Shown: one piece after another, positions 22,441 to 33,736 of the stretch | Numbering within the stretch: position 1 is the first letter of the stretch | Layout of the letters: each line of letters begins with the position of its first letter | Source of the DNA: Tipula vernalis | Lineage: Eukaryota; Arthropoda; Insecta; Diptera; Tipulidae | DNA length: 64,000 nt | Direction of reading: 5' to 3' | NCBI GenBank assembly: GCA_958295665.1 | Contig: OY282560.1 | Location: forward strand, 274,214,177 to 274,278,176 | The notes under the pieces: model-generated | Databases searched by the model: none | Told to the model about the DNA's origin: nothing | What the model saw: only the letters and a program-made list of their open reading frames with translations | Translations under genes and position numbers: made by a program

Positions 22441-23655
22441 CGTGTAAGTTTTATTATTTTAAGTTATTTATTCCATATTCTAATTAGTTTTCGTTTTAGC
22501 TTATATGAATATTTTACCGGCCGCCACTCAATCTGATAATATAGGTAGCAAGTAATTTATTATCAAGCGGCAAACAAATCGTGATCTAAGTTCCGAACTC
22601 CTCGATATATGAGTTGGAAAGGGTTTCGGCATGGAATTTCTAAGCGTAGCAGCTGATGCTGTTGTTAAAAATAAACGTTTCAAAGAGGTTAACAAATCAA
22701 GACGCTATAAAGACTAAAGCCATAATATCAAAATTTCGTATGAAACACGATGAGATACATACTATGCCACAATTTTCTGACTGTTTACTACAACCGTTCC
22801 TGCACGTACTGGTGCAAACCTAACGAAAAAATGACGTTCCAGGCATCTGATTTTGTACCATTATCACCGCCACTATAGATATATCTAGTCGAGATGTATT
22901 ATCTCTATTAGCGCATTTCCTTCCGATAGTATATACCGAGAGTGCTAAGATAATTATTGATAATTCAGAATAGGAAAGATCTAAAGGGAAGTTTGTTGGC
23001 TAAAATTGACTAAAAAAGTTGAACCAAATTATGAAAGATACGAGGACGTGAATGATACCTTGACAGAAACATCGGATAAAATATCAAATATTTCTTCAGT
23101 ACCACCACATTCTTTAGCCACATTTGGATTATTCGTGAGACTGTCTGCATATTTAGATGTGCTATTGCGCGCTAAAATAAAAGCACAATGCTTACTACGC
23201 TTAGTACTTGGTGTTACCGGAAATTATGAAGAAGTGAAATTTAAGTCTGTTGCTAACCTCATCACTTACCAACGCTACCCTATTAAGTATTCCGATAATT
23301 ATTGGATTGTTCATCGCTGACAACGGATGATGGCGTTTGTTGATCGAAGTTGACGCGGTTTGATCGAAGTTGACGCGGTACATTTAGTTCTTAATTTTTG
23401 AGCGTATTAACGCATCATTCACAATTGAGTGGTTTGCAAACGGAAATTTCATCATAATTAAAAACTACCACTTGTAACACTAGTGAGCAAAAAATATTGG
23501 ATAATAAAAGTCATGCATATTGGGCTAAAGGTACTGGTTTTGGTACCGAGTCCACCCAACAATCATGGAACGTTGAACATTCGCTGCTACAACCAAAATC
23601 CGAAGTGGAACATGTTACAGTACTACATGTCAAAATATTCTTGAAAATTGTGTGT
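22441..23655 (+). pseudogene. BIRC6/Bruce fragment, copy B (best preserved)
   Basis: BIRC6/Bruce is a giant cytoplasmic/membrane E2-E3 ubiquitin enzyme that restrains apoptosis. A frame at 23006-23320 reads SVPPHSLATFGLFVRLSAYL, then KAQCLLRLVLGVTGN, which fits the conserved segment before the E2 domain. Further on, AYWAKGTGFGTEST with WNVEHSLL and VEHVTVL (about 23515-23625) matches the block that follows in BIRC6. Upstream, SRDVLSLLAHFLPIVYTES (about 22885-22945) may be the preceding part. Frameshifts and stops separate these blocks, so it is not functional. An intron-like GT..AG stretch (about 22443-22500) suggests genomic rather than cDNA origin. Confidence 0.72.
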
Positions 23656-24640
23656 CGTGTAAGTTTTATTATTTTATGTTATTTATACTATATCCTAATT
23701 AATTTTCTTTTTAGCTTATATGAATATTTTACCGGTCGCCACTCAATATGATAATATAGATAGCAAATAATTTATTACCAAACGGGCAAACAAATTGTGA
23801 TATAAGTTCCGAACTCCTCGATATATGAGCTGGAATGGGTTTCAGTATGGAAATTCTAAGCGTAGCAACTGATGTTCCGGTTAAAAATAAACGTTTCAAA
23901 GAGGTTAAAAAAATCAAGCCGCTATTAAGACAAAATTCATAATATCAAAATTTCGTATAAAACTCGATGAGATACTACTATGCCTCAATTTTCTAACTGT
24001 TTCCAATTAACCGTTCCTGCACGTCCTGGTGCAATCTTAACGAAGAAATGACGTTCCAAGCATCTGATTTTGTATTAAAATAAAAAACTAGTGTTTTTTA
24101 AATAAACAACAGTATAAATAAATTTTTTATTTGTATTATTTTTCACAAATGATTTTGTACTATTATCATGACCGCTAGCCCGCTACAGATATTTTCGAGT
24201 CGAGGTGCATTATCTCTATTAGCACATTTCCTTCCGATAGTATATACCGAGAGTGCTAAGATAATTATTGGTGATTCAGAATAGGAAAAATCAAAAGGGA
24301 AGTTCAATAATCGGGGAATTGGTTGAAGTTGAACCAAATTATGATTTTTACGAGGACGTTGATAATACCTTGATGGAAATATCGGATAAAATATCAAATA
24401 TTGTTTCAGTACCACCGCATTCTTTAGCCACAATTGGATAATTCTTGAAACTGCCTGCATATTCAGATGTGCTATTGCGCGCTAAAATAAAAGCACAATG
24501 CTTACTACTCTTACCTTGTTTACCGGAGATGGTGGAGGAATAAAATTTATAGTCTGTCGCTAGCTTCATCACTCCTAACGCTACCACCATTTGAAGTATT
24601 ACGACAATTATTTTATTTGCTCTACTAAACAACCACCGAT
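23656..24640 (+). pseudogene. BIRC6/Bruce fragment, copy C (runs into the palindrome)
   Basis: Matches copy B from the GT..AG intron-like start through the PPHSLA block (about 24412) and the AQCLL block (about 24495). Its last part, from GCTACCACCATTTGAAG at 24580, lies inside the left palindrome arm and so is repeated in inverse at about 29140-29201. Stops throughout. Confidence 0.62.
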
Positions 24641-24852
24641 GACGCTTGAAACCAAAAAGCATCCACCAGTCAACGGTGTTTTAATAAAACTTCTTTTTAT
24701 AGTTGCGTGAAAAACGCTTTAGTAAAAAAGTGAAAGTACCACCCAACGTATCCTATGGGGTTGTCATTGATCCAAACATTTATACTGTTGACAATGGGCC
24801 CTTGAAAAGAAAAAACTAAAATAATTTTCAAAACTTAAACTATTTTTATTAA

Positions 24853-25470
24853 TCAATTTATTGTATCATCATGTCGTGTTGCTGTTTCAGCCAACGCTAA
24901 CATGGCTAAAGCGGTAATACTTCGTACATTTCGGTGTTCATCAATTAAACCATTTATTATCACTTCGATCAATAGCTTGATAATACAAAATGAAATCGCG
25001 TTTATTCGAACAGCGATTTGTTGTACGATTTTTATGCCAGTATAACGATCTTGCCATTTGGTACTCTGGCAGACCACCTTGAGGAACGATAATAATGTTG
25101 GAATGCCAAAAACAATTGCGACCACCACAAAAGCATGTGCAATGGTATTTCGTATATACGCCTCTATATTATCGATATCGGGACGCATTGCAGAAATCAT
25201 TGCTGTTATACCGGTCGAATTTACTATTTTTGAGATTATCTCGTAATCTTTATATTCCTTAAGTTCAGGGTCATAAATAGTTTCTATAATTTTCAATAAC
25301 ACAATATCTAACAGATATTTATCATAATTTTGTGCATCCACAAGCGAAGGATTAGTATCGCATTTTATTTGAGGAGTTACATCCCATCGATTATGCCGCG
25401 TTGGTTTTGATACTCGTACCTTATTTTGATTTAAGAACGATTTTTTATGTGATATTTTATTTTTATATAT
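24853..25470 (-). pseudogene. SF3B1-derived fragment, left palindrome arm
   Basis: Mirror copy of 28314-28931 with the same translation over the 162 residues starting DAQNYDKYLL. SF3B1 is the HEAT-repeat scaffold of the U2 snRNP that grips the branch-point helix. The fragment contains ISAMRPDIDNIEAYIRNTIA and TGIKIVQQIAV, closely matching the SF3B1 HEAT blocks. Upstream in frame lies NRWDVTPQ, an RWDxTP motif of the SF3B1 N-terminal region. No ATG precedes RWDVTP after the last stop. The two copies point away from each other. Confidence 0.82.
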
Positions 25471-25631
25471 TTATTCTATTCCACTCATTTTCGTGATTTT
25501 TTGGTCAAGAAAATCACTGGAATAATTAAATCCTACAATTGAAAATTGAATCCAATATTTCCAGAAAATTATTTCAATATCGATTTCATATAAATTTTCA
25601 AGATTCTCGCTCGAATTAATGATCCTTCACC

Positions 25632-25633
<2 letters not shown>

Positions 25634-25718
<85 letters not shown>
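25634..25718. repeat. (AT)n microsatellite, left arm
   Basis: About 85 bp of uninterrupted AT dinucleotides. The mirror copy at 28119-28146 has only about 28 bp, so the two arms have drifted independently since duplication. Confidence 0.98.
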
Positions 25719-25723
<5 letters not shown>

Positions 25724-25904
25724 TTCCCAAATTATACCTACGTTTACTGATATACATACATTTACCGTAGCTTAAATGTAAATGTAGTTTTTGTAGTTAA
25801 TTCTTGATTTTTGTGAACGTAAATGTCATAATTGTGCCTTTGCAACACAAATAATTTACTATAATAGCCTAAATGTAGCTTACAACTTTTACATTCATCT
25901 TTTA

Positions 25905-26093
25905 TTATTATTCAATCATACATGCCATATAAATTTGAAAAAAAAAAACGAAAAAAAAATTTATCTCAAGAATGTAATTTTCGAGGTTCGAACTACGATC
26001 TAAAATTTTAAAATCCACAACGCTAACACCTAGACTACTGCGGCATGGGAATTTGCCGAAAAATTTCTTGGTTTTATAAAAAGTTTTGAGCAT
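25905..26093 (-). repeat. tRNA-like SINE candidate, left palindrome arm
   Basis: On the minus strand GCCGCAGTAGTCTAGGTGTT then AGCG resembles a Pol III A box (TAGTCTAGGTG), and 30-40 bases on GTAGTTCGAACCTCG is a good B box. A T/A-run follows. A second SINE family, distinct from the one at 18786. No second copy outside the palindrome was found, so support is moderate. Confidence 0.5.
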
Positions 26094-27742
26094 TCTACTA
26101 AATTATATAATATGTAGATAGATTTACACAATGTGACGTATCCACATAGAGAAAGATAAAATTTGTCAGATCTTTCTGTAATTTGGTATACAGATGAAGA
26201 AAAATATTCTAAGAATAATTTCCTTTACATCATATCGGAAAAATCACGGAAAATGCGAGAAAATCACGAATTTCCACTCTGGAAAATTCGTCGGGAAAAG
26301 ACTAAAAAAAAATATGCTGATCATCCAACATTAATTTAAATTTTTTTTTTTGTCGTGATTTTTGAAAAATGGACATCCATGAAAAAAAAATCATAAAAAA
26401 AAAAATTAAATACATCCCAACTTCCGTATGCTGCTAACTACGCCAGCTGTACTATTTAAAAAAATCATCAAACATTCTTTTCTATAAAAAAAAAATACAC
26501 AATACATATCGCTCATTTGCTGCAACAATGACACAATTTAAAAATAACAAATGTTATAATTTGAGAGACATTTCCGTTTGTCTTGTAGTGAGATTTATAG
26601 CTTTAGGTGTGTCGTTATATCAGTTTTAACTATATTAAAAAGCCGATATTTCTCTATAAATAAGTCAAAAACGACCGATTTTGAGTTATGCCATTGTGGT
26701 AGCAAATGAGCGATATACAATTGACCATTTTAGAGATGGCGCTGTAAAATTTGGATAATTTTTCCAGAAGGCTTTACAGAGTTTTCCCAGACTTGAGACC
26801 AGACTCAATCGCATTTTCATGGCAAAAAGACATTATATAGCCATTTTACGTCAACGAAATCGGTCTGGAAGTAGTTTTTCGTGCGGACATATATACATAC
26901 CCGCAATTATTGGCTCGTTTAATAATTAAAGGGATTAAATGAGCAATAATTGCGGGTATGTATATATGTAAATATGTCCGCACGAAAAACTACTTCGAGA
27001 CCGATTTCGTTGACGTAAAATGGCTATATGATGTCTTTTGCATGAAAGTGCGATTAAGTCTGGTCTCAAGTCTGGGAAAACTCTGTAAAGCCTTCAAATC
27101 TGGAAAAATTAATCCAAATTTTACAGCGCCATCTCTAAAATGGTCAATTGTATATCGCTCATTTGCTACCACAATGGCATAACTCAAAATCGGTCGTTTT
27201 TGACTTATTTATAGAGAAATATCGGCTTTTTAATATAGTTAAAACTGATATAACGACACACCTAAAGCTATAAATCTCACTACAAGACAAACGGAAATGT
27301 CTCTCAAATTATAACATTTGTTATTTTTAAATTGTGTCATTGTTGCAGCAAATGAGCGATATGTATTGTGTATTTTTTTTTATAGAAAAGAATGTTTGAT
27401 GATTTTTTTAAATAGTACAGCTGCGTAGTTAGCAGCATACGGAGTTGGGATGTATTTAATTTTTTTTTTATGATTTTTTTTTCATGGATGTCCATTTTTC
27501 AAAAATCACGACAAAAAAAAAAAAAATTTAAATTAATGTTGGATGATCAGCATATTTTTTTTAGTCTTCGCGATTTTCTCGCATTTTCCGTGATTTTTCC
27601 GATATGATGTAAAAGGAAATTATTCTTAGAATATTTTTCTTCATCTGTATACCAAATTACAGAAAGATCTGACAAATTTTATCTTTCTCTATGTTGATAC
27701 GTCACATTGTGTAAATCTATCTACATATTATATAATTTAGTA

Positions 27743-27935
27743 GAATGCTCAAAACTTTTTATAAAACCAAGAAATTTTTCGGCAAATTCCCATGCCGCAG
27801 TAGTCTAGGTGTTAGCGTTGTGGATTTTAAAATTTTAGATCGTAGTTCGAACCTCGAAAATTACATTCTTGAGATAAATTTTTTTTTTCGTTTTTTTTTT
27901 CAAATTTATATGGCATGTATGATTGAATAATAATA
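27743..27935 (+). repeat. tRNA-like SINE candidate, right palindrome arm
   Basis: Mirror of 25905-26093, with the same A-box-like TAGTCTAGGTG and B-box GTTCGAACC. Confidence 0.5.
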
Positions 27936-28114
27936 AAAGATTAATATAAAAGTTGTAAGCTACATTTAGGCTATTATAGTAAATTATTTGTGTTGCAAAG
28001 GCACAATTATGACATTTACGTTCACAAAAATCAAGAATTAACTACAAAAACTACATTTACATTTAAGCTACGGTAAATGTATGTATATCAGTAAACGTAT
28101 GTATAATTTGGGAA

Positions 28115-28118
<4 letters not shown>

Positions 28119-28145
<27 letters not shown>

Positions 28146-28146
28146 G
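28119..28146. repeat. (AT)n microsatellite, right arm
   Basis: Short counterpart of 25634-25718, about 28 bp. Confidence 0.95.
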
Positions 28147-28313
28147 TATTTAGGTGAAGGATCATTAATTCGAGCGAGAATCTTGAAAATTTATATGAAA
28201 TCGATATTGAAATAATTTTCTGCAAATATTGGATTCAATTTTCAATTGTAGGATTTAATTATTCCAGTGATTTTCTTGACCAAAAAATCACGAAAATGAG
28301 TGGAATAGAATAA

Positions 28314-28931
28314 ATATATAAAAATAAAATATCACATAAAAAATCGTTCTTAAATCAAAATAAGGTACGAGTATCAAAACCAACGCGGCATAATCGATGG
28401 GATGTAACTCCTCAAATAAAATGCGATACTAATCCTTCGCTTGTGGATGCACAAAATTATGATAAATATCTGTTAGATATTGTGTTATTGAAAATTATAG
28501 AAACTATTTATGACCCTGAACTTAAGGAATATAAAGATTACGAGATAATCTCAAAAATAGTAAATTCGACCGGTATAACAGCAATGATTTCTGCAATGCG
28601 TCCCGATATCGATAATATAGAGGCGTATATACGAAATACCATTGCACATGCTTTTGTGGTGGTCGCAATTGTTTTTGGCATTCCAACATTATTATCGTTC
28701 CTCAAGGTGGTCTGCCAGAGTACCAAATGGCAAGATCGTTATACTGGCATAAAAATCGTACAACAAATCGCTGTTCGAATAAACGCGATTTCATTTTGTA
28801 TTATCAAGCTATTGATCGAAGTGATAATAAATGGTTTAATTGATGAACACCGAAATGTACGAAGTATTACCGCTTTAGCCATGTTAGCGTTGGCTGAAAC
28901 AGCAACACGACATGATGATACAATAAATTGA
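28314..28931 (+). pseudogene. SF3B1-derived fragment, right palindrome arm
   Basis: Open from 28314 to TAA 28929-28931, about 205 codons. The first 40 include VSKPTRHNRWDVTPQ, matching the RWDxTP ligand motifs that in SF3B1 bind UHM splicing factors. About 25 residues later comes a HEAT block: YEIISKIVNSTG, ISAMRPDIDN, FGIPTLLSFLKVVCQSTKWQ, TGIKIVQQIA, and ITALAMLALAETATRHD. In SF3B1 hundreds of residues separate these regions, so this is a join of two distant parts or a heavily deleted retrocopy. It has no internal stop or frameshift and no intron within the HEAT part, but also no start codon. Captured pseudogene most likely; a small antagonist-like protein is conceivable but unsupported. 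Confidence 0.82.
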
Positions 28932-29219
28932 TTAATAAAAATAGTTTAAGTTTTGAAAATTATTTTAGTTTTTTCTTTTCAAGTGCCCATTGTCAACAGT
29001 ATAAATGTTTGTATCAATGACTACCCCATAGGATACGTTGGGTGGTACTTTCACTTTTTTACTAAAGCGTTTTTCACGCAACTATAAAAAGAAGTTTTAT
29101 TAAAACACCGTTGACTGGTGGATGCTTTTTGGTTTCAAGCGTCATCGGTGGTTTAGTAGAGCAAATAAAATAATTGTCGTAATACTTCAAATGGTGGTAG
29201 CAATCAATGGTAGCACAAT

Positions 29220-30400
29220 CAATTGTGACCGGTCTTGATTTCGAAAAAAATAGTTTAGGGGGTTCTTCAGTGGAACTCGGGCTCCTTTGTAATTTTCACG
29301 ATGTTGGTAAATATTGGTAAGAAGTGTTTTTAAGTGGTATAAGGTGATCCCCATTGGTCTTGATTTCAGGAAAATTCAGACTCCATTTTTATAGTTTTAA
29401 TGATTTTGTTGAAAATTGGTAAGTATGTTTACCAGTCCAGAGTGTCATCCATTGGAACTTGGGTTTTTTAAATTTTAACTATTTTGTTAAAAGTTGGTAA
29501 AGAGGGTTTTCGAGTGCCACGAAGCGATTGTGATGGGTATAAATTTTTGGAAAATTCGTTTAGGGGGTTCTCCAGTTGAGCCCGGGCTTCTTTTTTTTAA
29601 TTTTTACATTTTTGGTAAAAATTTGTGAGCGGCTGGGTGCCAGACAGAGATTGCAATGGGTCTTGGTTTAAAAAAATTAGCTTAGGGTCTTTCAGTGGTA
29701 TCCGGGTTCCTTTTTTCATTTTAACAATTTTGGTAAACATTTGGTAATGAGAGATATTCGAGCGGCAGGAAGCGATCGCCATGGGTATTGATTGAAGTCA
29801 AATAGGGTTTTGAAAGGTCTGCAATGGGTGTTGATTTCGGGAAATATATGTTTAGAGGGTCCTCCGGATGTTCGAGGTCCATTTTTTAAGTTCAACGATT
29901 TTTGTAATAATTGGTGAGCAGGGATTTTCTAGTGTTAGGAAACATTTGCAGTGGACTTTGATTTCGGGAAATGTCGTTTAGTGGGTCCTCTAATAGGCCT
30001 GGGGTTCGTTTTTTTGAATATTTTTTTATTGATCATAATTGGTGAAAGAGAGTTTTCGAGTGCCAAAACGCGATAACACCGGGTATTGATTCTTAAAAAA
30101 AACGTTAAGGAAGTTCTCGTCCGGTGAGCCCCTGTTTGCTTGGTTTTATCTTACTTTTTAACTTACTACCGGTTTCTGAAACGGTTATTTGATTTTTATT
30201 AATGTTGGTTGGGGTGGTTTTATTTCAGTAAAATTCGTTTAAGAGGATCCTCCTATGGGAATTCATATTTTTATTATTTTCTTTTATTAATAGTAATTGG
30301 TTAGATGGAAATTTTCTAGTGAAAGGAAGCAATTGTAATGGGTTTTGATTTCTTGGAAAAATATTTTAGTAGGCTTTCTGGAGAGGTTCGGGTTTTATTT
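29220..30400 (+). repeat. Degenerate tandem array, about 125-bp units, 9-10 copies
   Basis: GGTCTTGATTTCG-like anchors occur at about 29231, 29356, 29536, 29658, 29783, 29826, 29953, 30081, 30211 and 30341, spaced mostly 122-130 bp with two irregular steps. Each unit also has TTTAGGGGGTTC..CAGTGG and TTTTGGTAA..TTGGTAA..GAGTTTTCGAG blocks. The array joins the SF3B1 palindrome to the right outer arm. Only its last unit (from 30321) has a counterpart in the left arm. Confidence 0.8.
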
Positions 30401-30469
30401 TCTAACAAAGGAAATCTAATTGTTGTTATTGCTATTGATATTGCATTGTGTTTTGTTTTTTTTATTTGT

Positions 30470-30736
30470 TCAATTGTGATTTTTGAAAATTATATAGAGA
30501 TCATAAATTAGTTCCAAATATGGATCGTATAGGTTCTGTAAAATGGCCAATTCCAATGGACCAAAGCCATTTCTCAACCGATTTCGATAGAACTCGGTAT
30601 GTACCATGAAAATGGGATTGTAAAATGGGAATATGAATATTATTCTAGTTTCAATAGAATTAAACCATTTCCTTTCAATTGGGATGAATTGTATAGAATG
30701 GGATTTGTTTAGTATAGAATAATGGGATTCAAACAT
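30470..30736 (-). other. Mirror of the 10632-10895 frame
   Basis: An 88-codon frame nearly identical to the one in the left arm: one residue longer near the start and a few substitutions, such as NG for NC before FGPLELA. Same conclusion: repeated DNA rather than a recognisable gene. Confidence 0.35.
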
Positions 30737-31000
30737 GAGTGTCGGAAATTTTTCTGGAAAATCGACAGTCTAAATGGAACTAACATATTGCTCAATTGAA
30801 TGAGGTGAAACTCAGTGACATGAACGTGTAACAAACGCTAATGTAATTCGGAACGAGCGTAGCTCGGTGCTCCTGGGACTATAAAATTATACAAATAAAA
30901 GTGAAATGATACATAAACACATACACAACCTTATTCAAGTTTTGTTTTTGTCTTTATTATTTGTTTGATATGATTTGGTATTCCGTTATCGAAAACAATG

Positions 31001-31537
31001 ATGGCTGGTCTCCACTTGTATATTTTTCTCTTGACAAAAAATAAATGACAAACGGCTCGTGACATTTTTTTTACCACTACTAACATAAAGAATATAGCTA
31101 ATTTTTCTCTTTGAGAATAAGAAAAAAATTTGAATTTGGTTCGTTTTTCGAATAATACAATTTTTTCGCATATTACTTTTGTATTCCACGATTTATTATT
31201 TGTTTTATTTTAATAACACAAATTTTATTATATTTTGACCTAAAATTCATTAAAAGGACAAAATTTTGTGAAAAAAGAATGAAAATTTCATTTTATTTGT
31301 CAAAATATTCAACATGAAATTGAGCATAAAATACAATTTATGCTCAAATGGCACAACGTCGTGACAAAAATATTGAATATTCTGATCTTTTCCTCTCTTG
31401 ACAAAATTTCAATGCGCATGCTCAAATCCATTTTTGTGTATGTATTTTGAAAAATGTACTAAAAATTGTCATGAGGAAAAAAATGGACTAGATTTTTTTT
31501 TTGTCAAGAGAAAAATACGAAAGTGGAGACCAGCCAT
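31001..31537. mobile_element. MITE inserted only in the right outer arm
   Basis: The ends TGGCTGGTCTCCACTTGTAT and CGAAAGTGGAGACCAGCCA are inverted repeats that continue through TTTTTCTCTTGAC / GTCAAGAGAAAAA. The left arm has the uninterrupted site CACTTATTG, so this is a clean insertion of about 537 bp, flanked by TTA/TCA, a possible 3-bp duplication with one mutation. No coding potential. Confidence 0.82.
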
Positions 31538-32916
31538 AAGAGGTCCTTTGTTTATTTTTTGATTTGTTTTTAAAGTTTCGCAAAGCTAACTAGATCAAAT
31601 TCAAAAATTATTTATGAACGTCTATCTCTTTTAAACACACAGTACAAAGTGTAAAGATTTCTCTTTCATTTTAAAATTGTACTGATTTTTATTGATCAAA
31701 ACAAAGAGGTGGGTACAAACATTTTTGTATTTTTGTTTTGTTTCATTGATTCCATACAAAATTGTTTTTCTATCTCTTCTAAATCATATTTTAAATATTT
31801 GTTCACAAACTTAGGATTAAAGCGCAATAGAAGATATTGTTCTGTTTATATATATTCTGTGCTATTACCATAAGAGAGCAGATTAAAACCATAGAGGTTT
31901 CTCGAGTTTGATCCCCGCACCTGAAGGAATTTTTTTTTTGTAATAAAAATCTCCAAATTTTCTATTTGGGTGGTTGCCTAGAGTTGCCTTTTAAAAAAAG
32001 TTTATTTCTATTTACCAGGTAAGCAGAAATTAAAAAAAAAAATTTTTTTCATCAAAAATCGCAAGAAATTTTTGTCATTTTAACAGGCGAACAGAAATTA
32101 CAAGAAGGTACAATTGTCAGCAATATGACTTTATTTTGTATGTTCAAGTGTCACATAACTTGAAGTGGCACGCTTTGATACAAAATAATGTCACGTTGCT
32201 GACAATTATGTCGTTTTTTAAATTCTGTTCGCCTGGTAAAATAACAAAAAGTTGTACGCGATTTTTCACCAAGTCCGAATTTATCAGTATTTAAACGAAA
32301 AACTGAGTGGAAATTATGTATAGATGAGTGGTTGGGTGGTAAGATGAAGGAATGTTGTGCGAAAGGTTTGGAGTTCGATTCTTTAAACTTCCGACTTTAT
32401 TTTTTTTTTAAGCAAAAATTTAATTTTTTTTTTATTTCCACGAATTTTATACCAAATTTTTTTTTTGTAGCGATCTCGATCCCGATTAATCTTCTCGGAT
32501 TATCCCCAATTCAAAATTTTTCATCTAAAAACAAATTATTCGTTGGCTTTGCTTAGATTCGAGCTCCAGACCTTCTTCACTCCACTCTATCACCTTACTA
32601 CCTCGTCTATCTTATGCAAGTAAAAATACATTTGTTTGTTTTATGCAATCAAAACAAAATGTGTTTATAATATGTCGATATGGTGACATCTCTGTTAGGG
32701 CATATGTACTACATTTACTATACAATGTTTCTGCTAAGTGCTAAAATATTTGGTTTTGCTTAAAAGAGGGCGTGTGTTTTACTTTTGTAAAAATGTTTGA
32801 GGCTCGATTTTTTAAATAATTAATAATTAATTACGTAACATTATTATCGCATTAAAATTTTGTTTTTAAACATTATTATTGCATTAAAATAATATGGATT
32901 AGTTGTACTAAATTGA

Positions 32917-33736
32917 ATAATACCCGTGGCAGTGGACTGTATTTTAATTTTACCTGGATTTTATGAATTTAATTTTTGGCTTCGTGGAATTGATGGACCA
33001 ACAAAAACTTGCTTGTGTGCGTCGTATCGTTCGCAATTAATTTTTTATTAAAACACCTTTCTTTTTTATCTTATTAACATTTATTATTTTTACTATTTTT
33101 AACTTTTAGGTGTGTTCACGTTAGCGGATCTTCCAAAAAAGCATTTGTTTTCATTCAAAATTTTTGTTTCACAAATTATTTACTAATCCATAGTGACATC
33201 TGCCCTTTCAGATTCACAACATTCGTTTTCCTATAATGTTAGTACAAAATTTGTTCAATGTTATCGCATTACTCTATTACATAAATTTCCTCCATTTTTG
33301 GATCTGTCAAATTTTTTTTTATGTCAACAAAACATTCATAATGATAAGTTTTATATAATACAAATAGTAGTTAATTAATTATAATAAATTTAAACATATG
33401 ATACATTTTTAGATAACCAAATAACAATTACATGAAGGAAACCAGTTAAGTTGGGCTATAATTATAATCAGATAAGTATAAAATTGGTACATAATAAATA
33501 AAATTATTCTTTGTTTCTTTTCTGGAATCACCGTAACCCACAAATATATAGAATTCGACACTTGCGATGAATAGGAAATTGGTACATATAATTTGCACAA
33601 ATTGGATTGCTTCGATCGTCAATCAGCTGTTTTCTTCAGATAAATATTACGTGCTTATTTGGTTTCTCTAAGTAGTGATTCATTGTGTTTTGCTTCGTTG
33701 TTAGCTTAGGGCTGATAATCCAGGATATTGAACATA
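32917..33736. mobile_element. Insertion of about 820 bp present only in the right arm
   Basis: Similarity to the left arm stops after GGATTAGTTGTACTAAAT and resumes at ATTCTGGTAACGAAATCGCC. The left arm has these two sequences contiguous. The inserted DNA is AT-rich, without convincing inverted ends or ORF, and its class is unknown. Confidence 0.6.

Larger units (their letters stand above)
21350..24640 (+). repeat. Three tandem degenerate copies of a BIRC6/Bruce gene segment
   Basis: GTGTAAGTTTTA-type landmarks recur at 21350, 22441 and 23656. The block with TCCGAACT(C/T)CTCG recurs at about 21500, 22590 and 23810, and CCACCACATTCTTTAG (or a variant) at about 21940, 23105 and 24412. The unit is about 1.2 kb. 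The first copy is shortened and holds a MITE; the last runs into the palindrome at 24580. All units have the same orientation. Translations match the C-terminal third of BIRC6/Bruce. Confidence 0.8.
24580..29201. repeat. 4.6 kb near-perfect palindrome, about 10-bp loop
   Basis: The reverse complement of about 26932-29201 matches 24580-26921. At the centre GCTCGTTTAAT and ATTAAATGAGC flank AATTAAAGGG (about 26922-26931). The arms differ by an AT microsatellite (85 against 28 bp), a roughly 31-bp indel near 26265-26300 in the left arm and scattered single changes, while the SF3B1 frames are identical in translation. Each arm holds an SF3B1 fragment, a tRNA-like segment and the end of a BIRC6 unit. 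Confidence 0.95.

Noticed and set aside
25569..25757. 62-codon Ile/Tyr repeat protein
   Set aside because: Translation of the (AT)n microsatellite.
26958..27182. 74-codon frame at the palindrome centre
   Set aside because: It appears in inverse form with substitutions in the left arm, uses no recognisable motif, and is interrupted there; a chance frame in repeat DNA.
29220..30400. CRISPR-like array
   Set aside because: Units of about 125 bp are degenerate along their whole length, without constant repeat and unique spacer; and the genome is eukaryotic.
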